A DNA stretch of 64,000 nucleotides from JBMNKL01 sp050952225 (GTDB lineage: Bacteria; Bacillota; Clostridia; Acetivibrionales; DTU013): contig JBMNKL010000003.1 in the NCBI GenBank assembly GCA_050952225.1, positions 62,001-126,000 on the forward strand, in the 5' to 3' direction. The notes below the pieces were generated by a model. The model was given only the letters and a program-made list of their open reading frames with translations. It did not search any database and was not told the DNA's origin. Each line of letters opens with the position of its first letter. Position 1 is the first letter of the stretch. Made by a program: the position numbers and the translations under genes. This document shows positions 1 to 7,848 of this stretch, one piece after another.

Positions 1-2043
1 CATATTATATTCATTCTTGATAATGCCGGTAATTTTCCCGCCTGTAAACTTTTCTTTCAGGAAGTTCGTTTCCGTTTCAAGTATTTCGCTCTTCAGTACG
101 AAATTAAGCACTTCCGCGTGCCTTGCCGGGTAATCGAGCATGAGTCTGTAATAACCGCTGTTCGCCGTATTGTCTGCTATCACCGTCGTACTGCCGTCCG
201 GATGTATTTTCCCGACAGATGAGATCTTGAGATTCGGATCGATAAGGCGTTTAAGATAGTTCTCGGCAAAAATCAGCTTCCTGTTCCGGGACTCTCCTTC
301 AAGCATTCTTTTCTCGGATTCCGGTGTATTCTCAAGGCCGAAAGAGGATGCCACCAGGTTTATCAATTCATTGGTTTTTTTGTCCAGGAACCTGCCGTCT
401 TTTGCATGGTATTCACCGGTTGTTATAAACATCGAGTAAATTTTCCGCCCTTTTATTATATCAACGGAATAGCAAAGCCTGTTTTTACCGCTGTCATCCG
501 TAAAAACGCCCAGCCGGTATATCGTGGATACCGGGCCTTCTATTGAAATGCCCGTGAAGAGCAGCCTGGACGTTTTTCCGGCAAAGGGAGGATCATAGCC
601 GATTGTCAGGTCTGCCCAACTGCTTATTGGGTTTCCTTCCACACCTTTTACCAGGTCGTTAAATGCTACCATGCTCTTTAAGCCGCTTTCCTGGAAAGTT
701 ATCTCAAGAACTCCTGAAAGGCCCGGTACAACCAGGCTCAGGCGGTCATACGCGATATTCCCGGAAATATCATCCACCCGCCAGTTATCGGGGTAGATGA
801 AACCGTAACCTTCTTCGCGGTTAAGATACTTTGCCACGGATATTCCTTCGGTTTCGGCGTAATTGCGATAGGAAGGCGCCTCGCCGGTGATCCTGAAACT
901 TACCAGGATTTTTTTCATTTGCGTTAAGAGTTTGTCTCCGGGCTCTTTATAACTGTATTCGAACTGCAACCTGTACAATCTTGAATTACTTGAGATAAAG
1001 TATGTATAGAAAAACTTCTCGACTCCGTCTACGGTATTTGTATAGTATATGAAGTCGTACTCGTTGTTGCCGTAATAGCAGCTTCCGCTCTTAATTACCT
1101 TGATTGAGCTTAAGGATGTAACCTTGAAGCGGCTTATTGCTTTTTCCAGGCCGCTGTTGAGCAATGGTTCGGATGATATTGAAAATAAACTGATCGGGTT
1201 GATTTTATAGCTTGAGTATGTAAACTGGCCTCCGAGATTGTTCTGTATGAACGGAATATATGTATCCGGCAGCATCAGCGCGTAACCGGCGGCTTCGTCG
1301 CCCGCCTCGATATAATTGGGATTTTCCTGGTATGCAGCCGGGTAAATGCCAAGTTTCGCCTTATCAATGATATCCCGGTCGCTAAGGATAACGGGCGCGG
1401 TATACTGGGGCATAAGGCCGTCGTGCCATATGTCCTGCAGGATTGCAGATATGGCATAATACGCTTTTTCTCCGAGGATTTCTCTCGGCATGGAAATACC
1501 GATTGTTAATATGGAATGATTGGAGCGTACCGGAACGATCAGATCGAGATAGGTTTGCTCACTATGTTTTTCTCCTTCGAATACGGAAATATTATACAGG
1601 TAAACGAATGAATCAACTCCAAACAGCTTGTCAATGCCGCTGTAATATATCACCATCGCGGTTTCGGACAAATTATCCGCGCTGCTTAGGAAATTCGTGT
1701 TATAACGGTTTTCAAGGGCAACTATATAGCTTTTTTTTAGCTCGACATACCTTTCAAACAGTACATCTTCCGATAATGCACGGTTGTTGTAATAATCGCG
1801 CAGAAACTCAAACGCTTCTTCAGTGAGTGTTTCCCAGTTTATTTCCGCATGAATTCCCGTGTTTTTGTCGGTCAATGAATAGGAAGCGTTTTTATAAGAG
1901 TAAAGCGCCGCGCCGACAGATCCGGTTGTTCCGACTGTGCTGGCTGTGCTTGCTGCTTTTACTGCTCCGGCTGATCCAATTACGCCGGTCGGCGGGGATA
2001 AGGTTATTGCTGCAACAATTATCAATACCGATATTCTCTTCAT
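1..2043 (-). CDS. Secreted protein of unknown function (partial, C-terminus beyond left edge)
   Basis: I read this frame directly on the minus strand: it is open for 681 codons from an ATG at 2043 to base 1, so the C-terminus lies outside the window. The ATG is preceded by AAGGTGA about 8 bases upstream. The first ~30 residues form a signal peptide (MKRISVLIIVAAITL, then a small-residue stretch). No lipobox cysteine is seen. The mature part is rich in Tyr, Asn and Ser with no further membrane segment. Two places, GYALMLPDTYIPF and GYGFIYPDNWRV, resemble the 'GF-x-YP-xx-W' strand of PsbP/Mog1-like secreted domains, so it may hold two such repeats. That is inference from short motifs. It is divergently transcribed from guaA. 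I do not recognise the family. Confidence 0.8.
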   Translation of the reverse strand, partial: MKRISVLIIVAAITLSPPTGVIGSAGAVKAASTASTVGTTGSVGAALYSYKNASYSLTDKNTGIHAEINWETLTEEAFEFLRDYYNNRALSEDVLFERYVELKKSYIVALENRYNTNFLSSADNLSETAMVIYYSGIDKLFGVDSFVYLYNISVFEGEKHSEQTYLDLIVPVRSNHSILTIGISMPREILGEKAYYAISAILQDIWHDGLMPQYTAPVILSDRDIIDKAKLGIYPAAYQENPNYIEAGDEAAGYALMLPDTYIPFIQNNLGGQFTYSSYKINPISLFSISSEPLLNSGLEKAISRFKVTSLSSIKVIKSGSCYYGNNEYDFIYYTNTVDGVEKFFYTYFISSNSRLYRLQFEYSYKEPGDKLLTQMKKILVSFRITGEAPSYRNYAETEGISVAKYLNREEGYGFIYPDNWRVDDISGNIAYDRLSLVVPGLSGVLEITFQESGLKSMVAFNDLVKGVEGNPISSWADLTIGYDPPFAGKTSRLLFTGISIEGPVSTIYRLGVFTDDSGKNRLCYSVDIIKGRKIYSMFITTGEYHAKDGRFLDKKTNELINLVASSFGLENTPESEKRMLEGESRNRKLIFAENYLKRLIDPNLKISSVGKIHPDGSTTVIADNTANSGYYRLMLDYPARHAEVLNFVLKSEILETETNFLKEKFTGGKITGIIKNEYNM

Positions 2044-2165
2044 TATGTATATCACCTTAGCTTTATCATAGCAGACATCGGTATTGAATACAACGATGTC
2101 AACTATTTGATAAATTCTTGTAACAGAATGGTCGCAATTATGTAACGGGCATGGCTATTATTCAA

Positions 2166-2195
2166 TTGTGCAAGCATAATAATATGTGATAATAT
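2166..2195 (+). promoter_or_regulatory. Possible promoter of guaA operon
   Basis: TTGTGC (2166-2171) and TAATAT (2190-2195) are separated by 18 bases, within a 216-base divergent intergenic region. The match is moderate. I looked for a guanine riboswitch here and saw none. Confidence 0.35.
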
Positions 2196-2259
2196 ATATT
2201 TTACGGCAGGAAAAGGTACCGGGTAAGGTTAACGGTATGGATGAGGGGATGGTAAAAAT

Positions 2260-3843
2260 ATGAATAACGGCGCAAAAAACAATGCAAACAATGTCGTAAA
2301 TAACGGTAAGAATAACGAACTGGTGATCGTGCTGGACTTTGGGGGGCAATACAACCAGCTTGTTGCAAGAAGGGTGAGGGACTTGAACGTTTACTGCGAG
2401 GTTTTCCCATTTAGCACGTCTGCTGAAAAAATCAGGCATCTGAAGCCAAAGGGCATAATATTTGCCGGGGGACCGGCGTCGGTCCTAGACCCGGATGCGC
2501 CGTTTTGCGATAAAGAGCTTTTTGACCTCGGGATACCCATTTTTGGCATCTGCTACGGCATGCAGTTGATGTGCGAAATGTTAGGCGGCAAGGTCGATAA
2601 GGCCGGTTTAAGCGAATATGGAAAGACGGACATAAGAACCGATGAAGAAAGCGAGCTGTTCAGGGGTATCGGGCCGGAAACGGCATGCTGGATGAGCCAT
2701 ACGTTTTCCGTAGGCCAAATGCCTCAAGGCTTTAAGAGAACAGCTTATTCTCACGCCTGCCCGGTCGCGGCGATGGAGAACGCCGGAAGGAAGCTTTATG
2801 GGGTCCAGTTTCATCCTGAAGCGCAGCATACTCCGGGAGGAAGGGATATACTGAACAACTTCCTGTACAATATTTGCGGATGCAGCGGGAATTGGAGTGC
2901 ATCATCGTTTGTCCATAGCTCAATTGAAAGCATAAGACAAAAGGTCGGAAGCGGCAGGGTGCTTTGCGGGTTATCCGGAGGAGTCGATTCGTCGGTTGCC
3001 GCGGTACTTGTACATAAAGCGGTTGGCAGACAGCTTAGCTGTATATTCGTGGACCACGGCCTTTTGAGGAAATATGAAGCCGACCAGGTAGAGAGCATAT
3101 TCAGGGATAAATTTGATATAAACCTTACCAGGGTAAATGCTGAAGACAGGTTCCTGGCAAAGCTCAGGGGCGTTACGGACCCGGAAATGAAAAGGAAAAT
3201 AATAGGGGAAGAATTTATCCGTGTTTTTGAAGAAGAGGCTAAAAAGATTGGCAAAATCGATTTTCTTGTACAGGGAACGATATACCCGGACGTTATTGAA
3301 AGCGGCACAGGCAACCAAGCAGTGATAAAGAGCCATCACAATGTCGGAGGCTTGCCCGAACACGTGGATTTCAAGGAAATTATCGAACCACTCAGGTACC
3401 TGTTCAAGGACGAAGTGAGAAAAGCCGGAGAAGAGCTGGGCATTCCCGGAGAGATAGTATGGAGGCAGCCGTTCCCGGGTCCCGGCCTGGCGGTGCGGGT
3501 AATTGGCGAGATTACCAGGGACAAGCTCGATATTTTAAGGGACGCGGACCACATATTCCGGGAAGAAATAGCGAATGCGGGGCTGGACAGGCAAATCGGC
3601 CAATACTTTGCCGTGCTGACTGATATGAGAAGTGTAGGGGTAACAGGTGACAAACGCACCTACGATTATACGCTGGCGCTTAGGGCGGTAACGACTACCG
3701 ACTTTATGACGGCGGACTGGGCAAGGATACCCTGGGAGGTGCTTGAAAAGGCATCGGACAGGATCGTCAACGAAGTAAGACATATCAACAGGATAGTATA
3801 TGATATCACCGGAAAACCGCCGGCGACAATAGAGTGGGAATAA
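2260..3843 (+). CDS. guaA: GMP synthase (glutamine-hydrolysing)
   Basis: Converts XMP to GMP with ATP and glutamine, the last step of guanine nucleotide synthesis; cytosolic. At 527 residues it has the usual family length. An N-terminal class I amidotransferase domain carries the nucleophile Cys98 in GICYGMQL and the His185/Glu187 pair in FHPE. It is followed by the ATP pyrophosphatase P-loop SGGVDSS (239-245) and the C-terminal dimerisation domain ending KPPATIEWE. The first ~19 residues are an Asn-rich extension (MNNGAKNNAN...) ahead of the normal start at NELVIVLDFGGQ. The RBS (GAGGGGATGG) fits the ATG at 2260, so the extension is probably real. The ABC exporter genes follow after 12 bases and are likely co-transcribed. 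Confidence 0.97.
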   Translation: MNNGAKNNANNVVNNGKNNELVIVLDFGGQYNQLVARRVRDLNVYCEVFPFSTSAEKIRHLKPKGIIFAGGPASVLDPDAPFCDKELFDLGIPIFGICYGMQLMCEMLGGKVDKAGLSEYGKTDIRTDEESELFRGIGPETACWMSHTFSVGQMPQGFKRTAYSHACPVAAMENAGRKLYGVQFHPEAQHTPGGRDILNNFLYNICGCSGNWSASSFVHSSIESIRQKVGSGRVLCGLSGGVDSSVAAVLVHKAVGRQLSCIFVDHGLLRKYEADQVESIFRDKFDINLTRVNAEDRFLAKLRGVTDPEMKRKIIGEEFIRVFEEEAKKIGKIDFLVQGTIYPDVIESGTGNQAVIKSHHNVGGLPEHVDFKEIIEPLRYLFKDEVRKAGEELGIPGEIVWRQPFPGPGLAVRVIGEITRDKLDILRDADHIFREEIANAGLDRQIGQYFAVLTDMRSVGVTGDKRTYDYTLALRAVTTTDFMTADWARIPWEVLEKASDRIVNEVRHINRIVYDITGKPPATIEWE

Positions 3844-3855
3844 TGTGAGGGATAT

Positions 3856-4830
3856 ATGATCACTCTTTCCAACATTAACAAGACTTTCCGCGTTGCCAGG
3901 AGGCATGCGGGGTTTAGCCGTGCAGTGAAGGCCTTGTTTTCGCGTGAATATGAACTTGTCCATGCATTAAACGATGTCAGCTTTACAATAAACGACGGTG
4001 AAATGGTTGGATATATTGGGCCCAATGGCGCAGGGAAAAGCACCACAATAAAAATCATGTGCGGCATCTTAACGCCGGATAGCGGCATGTGCAACATTGA
4101 CGGGCGCATACCATGGCGCGAGCGTGTAGAACACGTCCGTAAAATTGGTGTTGTTTTCGGCCAGCGCAGCCAGTTGTGGTGGGATGTCCCTGTTATCGAC
4201 AGCTTTGAATTAATACGCGATATTTATAATACGGACGATAAAACATATAAAAACAGCCTTGACGAATTAACCACGCTTCTTGATTTGGGCGAACTGCTTA
4301 AAACGCCGGCCCGAAGCCTGAGCCTCGGCCAGCGTATGCGCTGCGAAATTGCCGCGTCACTCCTGCATTCCCCGAAAATTTTGTTTCTTGATGAACCGAC
4401 CATCGGTCTTGATGCGGTGTCAAAAATCGCCGTGCGTCAGTTTATTAAAAGGCTGAACGCCGAGCGCGGTACAACCGTTATATTGACGACGCACGACATG
4501 CAGGACATTGAAGCATTGACCGAACGGATATTGCTCATCGGGAAAGGCAGGATATTATTCGATGGCAGCCTTGCCGAACTTAAAAAGCGTTCGTCCAGGC
4601 GAAAAACTCTTGTCGTTGAGTATATCGGTGCCACGCCTGAAATCCCGGAAGGCATATCCCTCGTAGAGAGCAAAGACGGGCGGCTTGTAGTCACTTTTGA
4701 TCCGGAGTCGTTGCGTGTATCCGATGTGATAGCTTATTTTGCTGCGAGAGCGGAGCTGGTTGATGTGTCGGTGTCCGGCGTAACGGCGGAGGAAATGGTC
4801 GCCGGGTTGTACAAGGAGTACCATATATGA
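3856..4830 (+). CDS. ABC-2 type exporter, ATP-binding protein
   Basis: 324-residue ATPase of an ABC-2 type exporter. Visible motifs are Walker A GPNGAGKS (55-62), a signature written SLGQR (about 156-160, without the usual SGG start) and Walker B ILFLDEP (175-181). Downstream is an ~80-residue C-terminal extension typical of ATPases paired with DUF990-type permeases (COG4586 group). The RBS GTGAGGGAT precedes the ATG. The stop overlaps the start of the first permease (ATGA), so translation is coupled. The substrate cannot be told from sequence. The location directly after guaA is probably only shared transcription. Confidence 0.9.
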   Translation: MITLSNINKTFRVARRHAGFSRAVKALFSREYELVHALNDVSFTINDGEMVGYIGPNGAGKSTTIKIMCGILTPDSGMCNIDGRIPWRERVEHVRKIGVVFGQRSQLWWDVPVIDSFELIRDIYNTDDKTYKNSLDELTTLLDLGELLKTPARSLSLGQRMRCEIAASLLHSPKILFLDEPTIGLDAVSKIAVRQFIKRLNAERGTTVILTTHDMQDIEALTERILLIGKGRILFDGSLAELKKRSSRRKTLVVEYIGATPEIPEGISLVESKDGRLVVTFDPESLRVSDVIAYFAARAELVDVSVSGVTAEEMVAGLYKEYHI

Positions 4831-5624
4831 GAAAATATTACTCGCTGTTTCGCATACGGTTTATTAACGGTTTGCAATACCGTGCAGCGGCGTTGGCGGG
4901 ATTGTCTACGCAGTTTGCGTGGGGAATTATGCAAATATTGGCTTTTTCGGCGTTTTACCGTGCGAATCCTGCCGCATTTCCGATGGAGTTTTCCAACCTG
5001 GTGTCTTACATATGGATACAGCAGGCTTTTTTGGCCCTTTTTATGTCTTGGGGTTACGGGCGAAGTGCTGTAGAAACCATAGTCAGCGGAAACATATCAT
5101 ACGATCTTGCACGGCCTGTGGACATATACAACCGGTGGTTCTTTGAAACGGTGGCAGACAGGGTGTCGAGGGCAACGCTTAGGTGTGCTCCCATATTGAT
5201 TGTGGCATTCATTCTGCCTCCGCCGTTTAGAATGTCGTTGCCTTCGAATTTATTCCAGTTTTTAATGTTTATTGTATCTGCGCCTGCAGCGGTGTTTGCA
5301 GTCACGGCGTATTGCCTTATAGACTATATATCATCGTTTTACACGTTGAGCCGTAATAACATGATTTTTGTAATCATTGCAGATTTTTTCGCCGGCGGAT
5401 ACATACCTATTCCGTTTTTTCCCGGGCCTGTCAGGAAGATCGCCGGGCTGCTGCCTTTTGCGGCCATGCAAAACATGCCTCTTAGGATTTACAGCGGTGA
5501 TATAGCCGGAACGGACGCAATTTACGGGATTGGATTACAGTTATTCTGGATTGCGGCATTGGTGGTTTTTGGGAAACTGCTTATGAAACGCTCGTTAAGG
5601 CGGGTTGTAACGCAGGGAGGCTGA
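4827..5624 (+). CDS. ABC-2 type exporter, permease subunit 1
   Basis: 265-residue integral membrane protein with about six hydrophobic segments, in the group often paired with the COG4586 ATPase (COG4587-like). Its ATG overlaps the stop of the ATPase gene by four bases. It would form a heterodimeric channel with the next gene product. The N-terminus, MRKYYSLFRIRFINGLQYRA, is the short amphipathic interface helix expected of ABC-2 permeases. Substrate unknown. Confidence 0.85.
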   Translation: MRKYYSLFRIRFINGLQYRAAALAGLSTQFAWGIMQILAFSAFYRANPAAFPMEFSNLVSYIWIQQAFLALFMSWGYGRSAVETIVSGNISYDLARPVDIYNRWFFETVADRVSRATLRCAPILIVAFILPPPFRMSLPSNLFQFLMFIVSAPAAVFAVTAYCLIDYISSFYTLSRNNMIFVIIADFFAGGYIPIPFFPGPVRKIAGLLPFAAMQNMPLRIYSGDIAGTDAIYGIGLQLFWIAALVVFGKLLMKRSLRRVVTQGG

Positions 5625-5627
5625 TGT

Positions 5628-6404
5628 ATGAGATTATATTTCAAATATTTCTCCATAAACCTCAAAAGCCAGATGCAGTATAAAGCTGCTTTTTTCATGA
5701 ATATCATCGGGAGAATAGCAGCGTCGTTCGCTGCCGTTGGTGCTGTTCTATTTATGCTTGCGCGTTTTAATGAGGTTGAAGGATTTACGCTCAGCCAGAC
5801 ATTACTGTGCTCGTCAATCGTAACAATGGCTTATTCTTTTGCCGAGGTCTTTGCGCGGGGATTTGATATTTTCCCATATCTGCTTGGCAACGGTGAATTT
5901 GACCGCATGCTTGTCAGACCGCGAGGAATAATATTCCAGGTTTTGGCGACGCACATGGAGTTTGCACGCCTTGGAATATTTATCCAGGCAGCTGCCGTAT
6001 TGTGTTATGCCATACCTAACAGCGGCGTCACATGGACCCGGGACAAGATCCTGACGCTCCTGCTGATGATTTTCTGCGGAGCGGCAGTATTTTTTGGCTT
6101 GTATATCGTATACGCATCTTTTTCTTTTTTTACAATCGAAGGCCTGGAGTTTATGAACATCCTGACACATGGAGGGCGTGAGTTCGGCCGCTATCCTTAT
6201 GCAATATACGGTGATGGAATACTGAAGTTCCTGACTTATATAGTTCCGCTGGCGCTGTTCCAATATTATCCGCTCCTGTATTTGCTGGACAGGGTTCAAA
6301 GCAGGTTTTACATGTTTACGCCGTTAATCAGCATGCTGTTTATAATCCCAAGTTACGCCTTCTTCCGTTTCGGGCTGAGAAGGTACAAATCAACGGGTTC
6401 ATGA
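5628..6404 (+). CDS. ABC-2 type exporter, permease subunit 2
   Basis: 258-residue membrane protein, second permease of the exporter (COG3694/DUF990-like). It shows about six hydrophobic segments and the interface-helix start MRLYFKYFSINLKSQMQYKA, similar to the start of its partner. An RBS (GGGAGG) lies inside the end of the upstream gene and the gap is three bases. This is the last gene of the guaA-exporter unit; a hairpin-rich region follows. Confidence 0.85.
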   Translation: MRLYFKYFSINLKSQMQYKAAFFMNIIGRIAASFAAVGAVLFMLARFNEVEGFTLSQTLLCSSIVTMAYSFAEVFARGFDIFPYLLGNGEFDRMLVRPRGIIFQVLATHMEFARLGIFIQAAAVLCYAIPNSGVTWTRDKILTLLLMIFCGAAVFFGLYIVYASFSFFTIEGLEFMNILTHGGREFGRYPYAIYGDGILKFLTYIVPLALFQYYPLLYLLDRVQSRFYMFTPLISMLFIIPSYAFFRFGLRRYKSTGS

Positions 6405-6433
6405 ACCAATATGAGCGTGGGTGCGGATGAACC

Positions 6434-6534
6434 GGGCAGATTACATTCGGGTGCGGGCCAAGGCATCGGATGGGCATAATTTCTGCATTTTCGCCATGCC
6501 CATGCGCCCTGACCGCCCCGCATAGAAGCTGCCC
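6434..6534. repeat. Nested inverted repeat after the exporter operon
   Basis: Three arm pairs are nested around one centre: GGGCAG (6434-6439) with CTGCCC (6529-6534), TGCGGGC (6452-6458) with GCCCCGCA (6515-6522, one bulge), and ATGGGCAT (6470-6477) with ATGCCCAT (6496-6503). The transcript could fold into a ~100-base hairpin. No T-run follows, so it is not a simple terminator. It lies in a 298-base gap with no supported gene. Confidence 0.5.
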
Positions 6535-6570
6535 TATCAATTCTTATGATGTTAAAAACGTGGCAATATA

Positions 6571-6598
6571 TTGGCAATTAAAAAACATATAGTATAAA
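6571..6598 (+). promoter_or_regulatory. Promoter of the DUF368 gene
   Basis: TTGGCA (6571-6576), a 16-base spacer, then TATAAA (6593-6598). It is about 105 bases upstream of the start codon. Confidence 0.5.
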
Positions 6599-6702
6599 AT
6601 ATTTAGGTAACTTGTATAATTAGAATAACCCGGTTCACAAAACAGAATGGTTGACAACAGGCTTTAAGTGAGCGTCTGGGAATAGACGGGAGAAATGTTG
6701 CT

Positions 6703-7515
6703 GTGGAATATATAAAAAACATTATAAAGGGAGCTGTTACAGGAATAGCGATGCTAGTGCCGGGAGTCAGCGGCGGGACCATGGCCATTATATTGGGTAT
6801 TTACGACAGGATGATCCATTCCGTAAGCTCCTTTTTTCAGGATTGGAAAAAGAACCTTTTGTTTCTGCTGCAGGTAGGAGCGGGTGGCGTCCTTGGAGTT
6901 TTGCTGTTTGGCAGGATAATGGAAGGCGCGATGGCTTCGGTTCCCCATATCATGAAATTTCTATTTATGGGGTTTATCGTGGGCGGACTCCCCGTGTTGT
7001 GCCGAAAATCGGTTTCGACCGGCAAGCGCGGTGCTTCCGACTTGCTTTTTCTTTTCCTTGGGTTTGCAATAGTACTGCTAATGGCTTCGGAACCTGAAGC
7101 CGTCGTCAATATGGCATCCGCCAGCGGGATTCCGGGTTTCATTTTCCTCATAGCCGCAGGACTTATAATAGCGGTAGGTTTTGTGCTTCCGGGCATCAGC
7201 ACTTCTTTCATGCTGCTGGTACTGGGCTTGTATGAAATTACGCTCAACGCAATTAATACCGTAAACATCCCGTTTCTCATTCCGCTCGTGCTGGGAGTGG
7301 CAGTCGGGACAATCGGAACCGCAAAGATAATAGAGAAGCTGCTCGAAAAATACCCCAGGAAAATGTACCTGCTTATTATGGGATTTGTAGCGGGATCGCT
7401 TATCGAAGTATACCCGGGGATACCGGCAGGATGGCAATTGCCGGTATCGTTTGCGGCGTTTGCGTCTGGTTTCGGCATAATGCTTTTTATAGGAAAGAAA
7501 GGCATGGTTGATTGA
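6703..7515 (+). CDS. popT: DUF368 membrane protein, probable undecaprenyl phosphate flippase (PopT type)
   Basis: 270-residue polytopic membrane protein with about eight hydrophobic segments. It shows the two DUF368 signature stretches, PGVSGGTMAIILGIYD near residue 20 and PGISTSFMLLVLGLYE near 165, which look like an internal duplication. DUF368 proteins (PopT) were identified as translocases that return undecaprenyl phosphate to the inner leaflet; that role is family knowledge. The start is a GTG at 6703; GGGAGA lies about 12 bases upstream, a somewhat long spacing. Recycling of the lipid carrier would serve peptidoglycan and the polysaccharide cluster further on. Confidence 0.88.
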   Translation: MEYIKNIIKGAVTGIAMLVPGVSGGTMAIILGIYDRMIHSVSSFFQDWKKNLLFLLQVGAGGVLGVLLFGRIMEGAMASVPHIMKFLFMGFIVGGLPVLCRKSVSTGKRGASDLLFLFLGFAIVLLMASEPEAVVNMASASGIPGFIFLIAAGLIIAVGFVLPGISTSFMLLVLGLYEITLNAINTVNIPFLIPLVLGVAVGTIGTAKIIEKLLEKYPRKMYLLIMGFVAGSLIEVYPGIPAGWQLPVSFAAFASGFGIMLFIGKKGMVD

Positions 7516-7518
7516 ATC

Positions 7519-7562
7519 CTTTCCGAATAATCAACAAGTATCCGTGTCGAATGTTCGTATTT
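7519..7562. promoter_or_regulatory. PurR-type operator (two inverted PurBox-like sites)
   Basis: CTTTCCGAATAAT (7519-7531) and, on the other strand, AAATACGAACATT (7550-7562) each match the Bacillus PurBox consensus AWWWCCGAACWWT at 11-12 of 13 positions. They are inverted and about 18 bases apart, just upstream of a good -35 box. A third similar site, AAGTACGAACATT, lies at about 7750-7762. Control by PurR is inferred from this match and the downstream purine permease. Confidence 0.5.
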
Positions 7563-7576
7563 TTTCGTTTTTACAG

Positions 7577-7605
7577 TTGACAATGAATATCCCATTTGAT
7601 AGTAT
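7577..7605 (+). promoter_or_regulatory. Promoter of the purine permease gene
   Basis: TTGACA (7577-7582), a 17-base spacer, and TAGTAT (7600-7605), directly after the PurBox-like pair. A second candidate with an extended -10 (TGGTATAAT, 7704-7712) lies further down in the leader. Confidence 0.6.
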
Positions 7606-7609
7606 AGTA

Positions 7610-7848
7610 GCGTAGTGGACATATTGTCATTGGGGCGTGAATGTCCCATGATAAAAGGATTTCATAGCTTTTGCAAGTAATGTCGCTTTACTGACGCATA
7701 CATTGGTATAATTTACAAAACGCACTACGCGGGATATTGATAAGGGAAAAAGTACGAACATTTAGGTATCTTGGTACAGACTTGACCGGACGTGATAAAC
7801 GTACCGTTGAAGTAATTATTTCCAACTATATTACGGGAGGGGTAGTTT
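7610..7848 (+). promoter_or_regulatory. Long structured leader of the purine permease gene, class unknown
   Basis: The leader from the 7577 promoter would be about 235 bases. GCGTAGTG (7610-7617) pairs with CACTACGC (7723-7730) and could close a ~120-base domain. GGACAT and ATGTCC form a smaller hairpin inside, and GGTAC/GTACC form another at about 7775-7810. I compared it by eye with the purine riboswitch core and found no match, so the function is open. Confidence 0.35.

Noticed and set aside
1443..2060. Plus-strand frames opposite the secreted protein
   Set aside because: The minus-strand frame is open over the whole 2043 bases with signal peptide and RBS; the plus frames are its shadows.
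2200..2260. Guanine riboswitch upstream of guaA
   Set aside because: No purine aptamer core is visible in the short leader.
2811..3314. Minus-strand frames of 130-167 codons inside guaA
   Set aside because: Antisense shadows of an intact, motif-complete gene.
6837..7649. 270-codon minus-strand frame opposite the DUF368 gene
   Set aside because: Its amino acid pattern mirrors the membrane protein codons; no RBS or family motif, and it covers the PurBox and promoter region.
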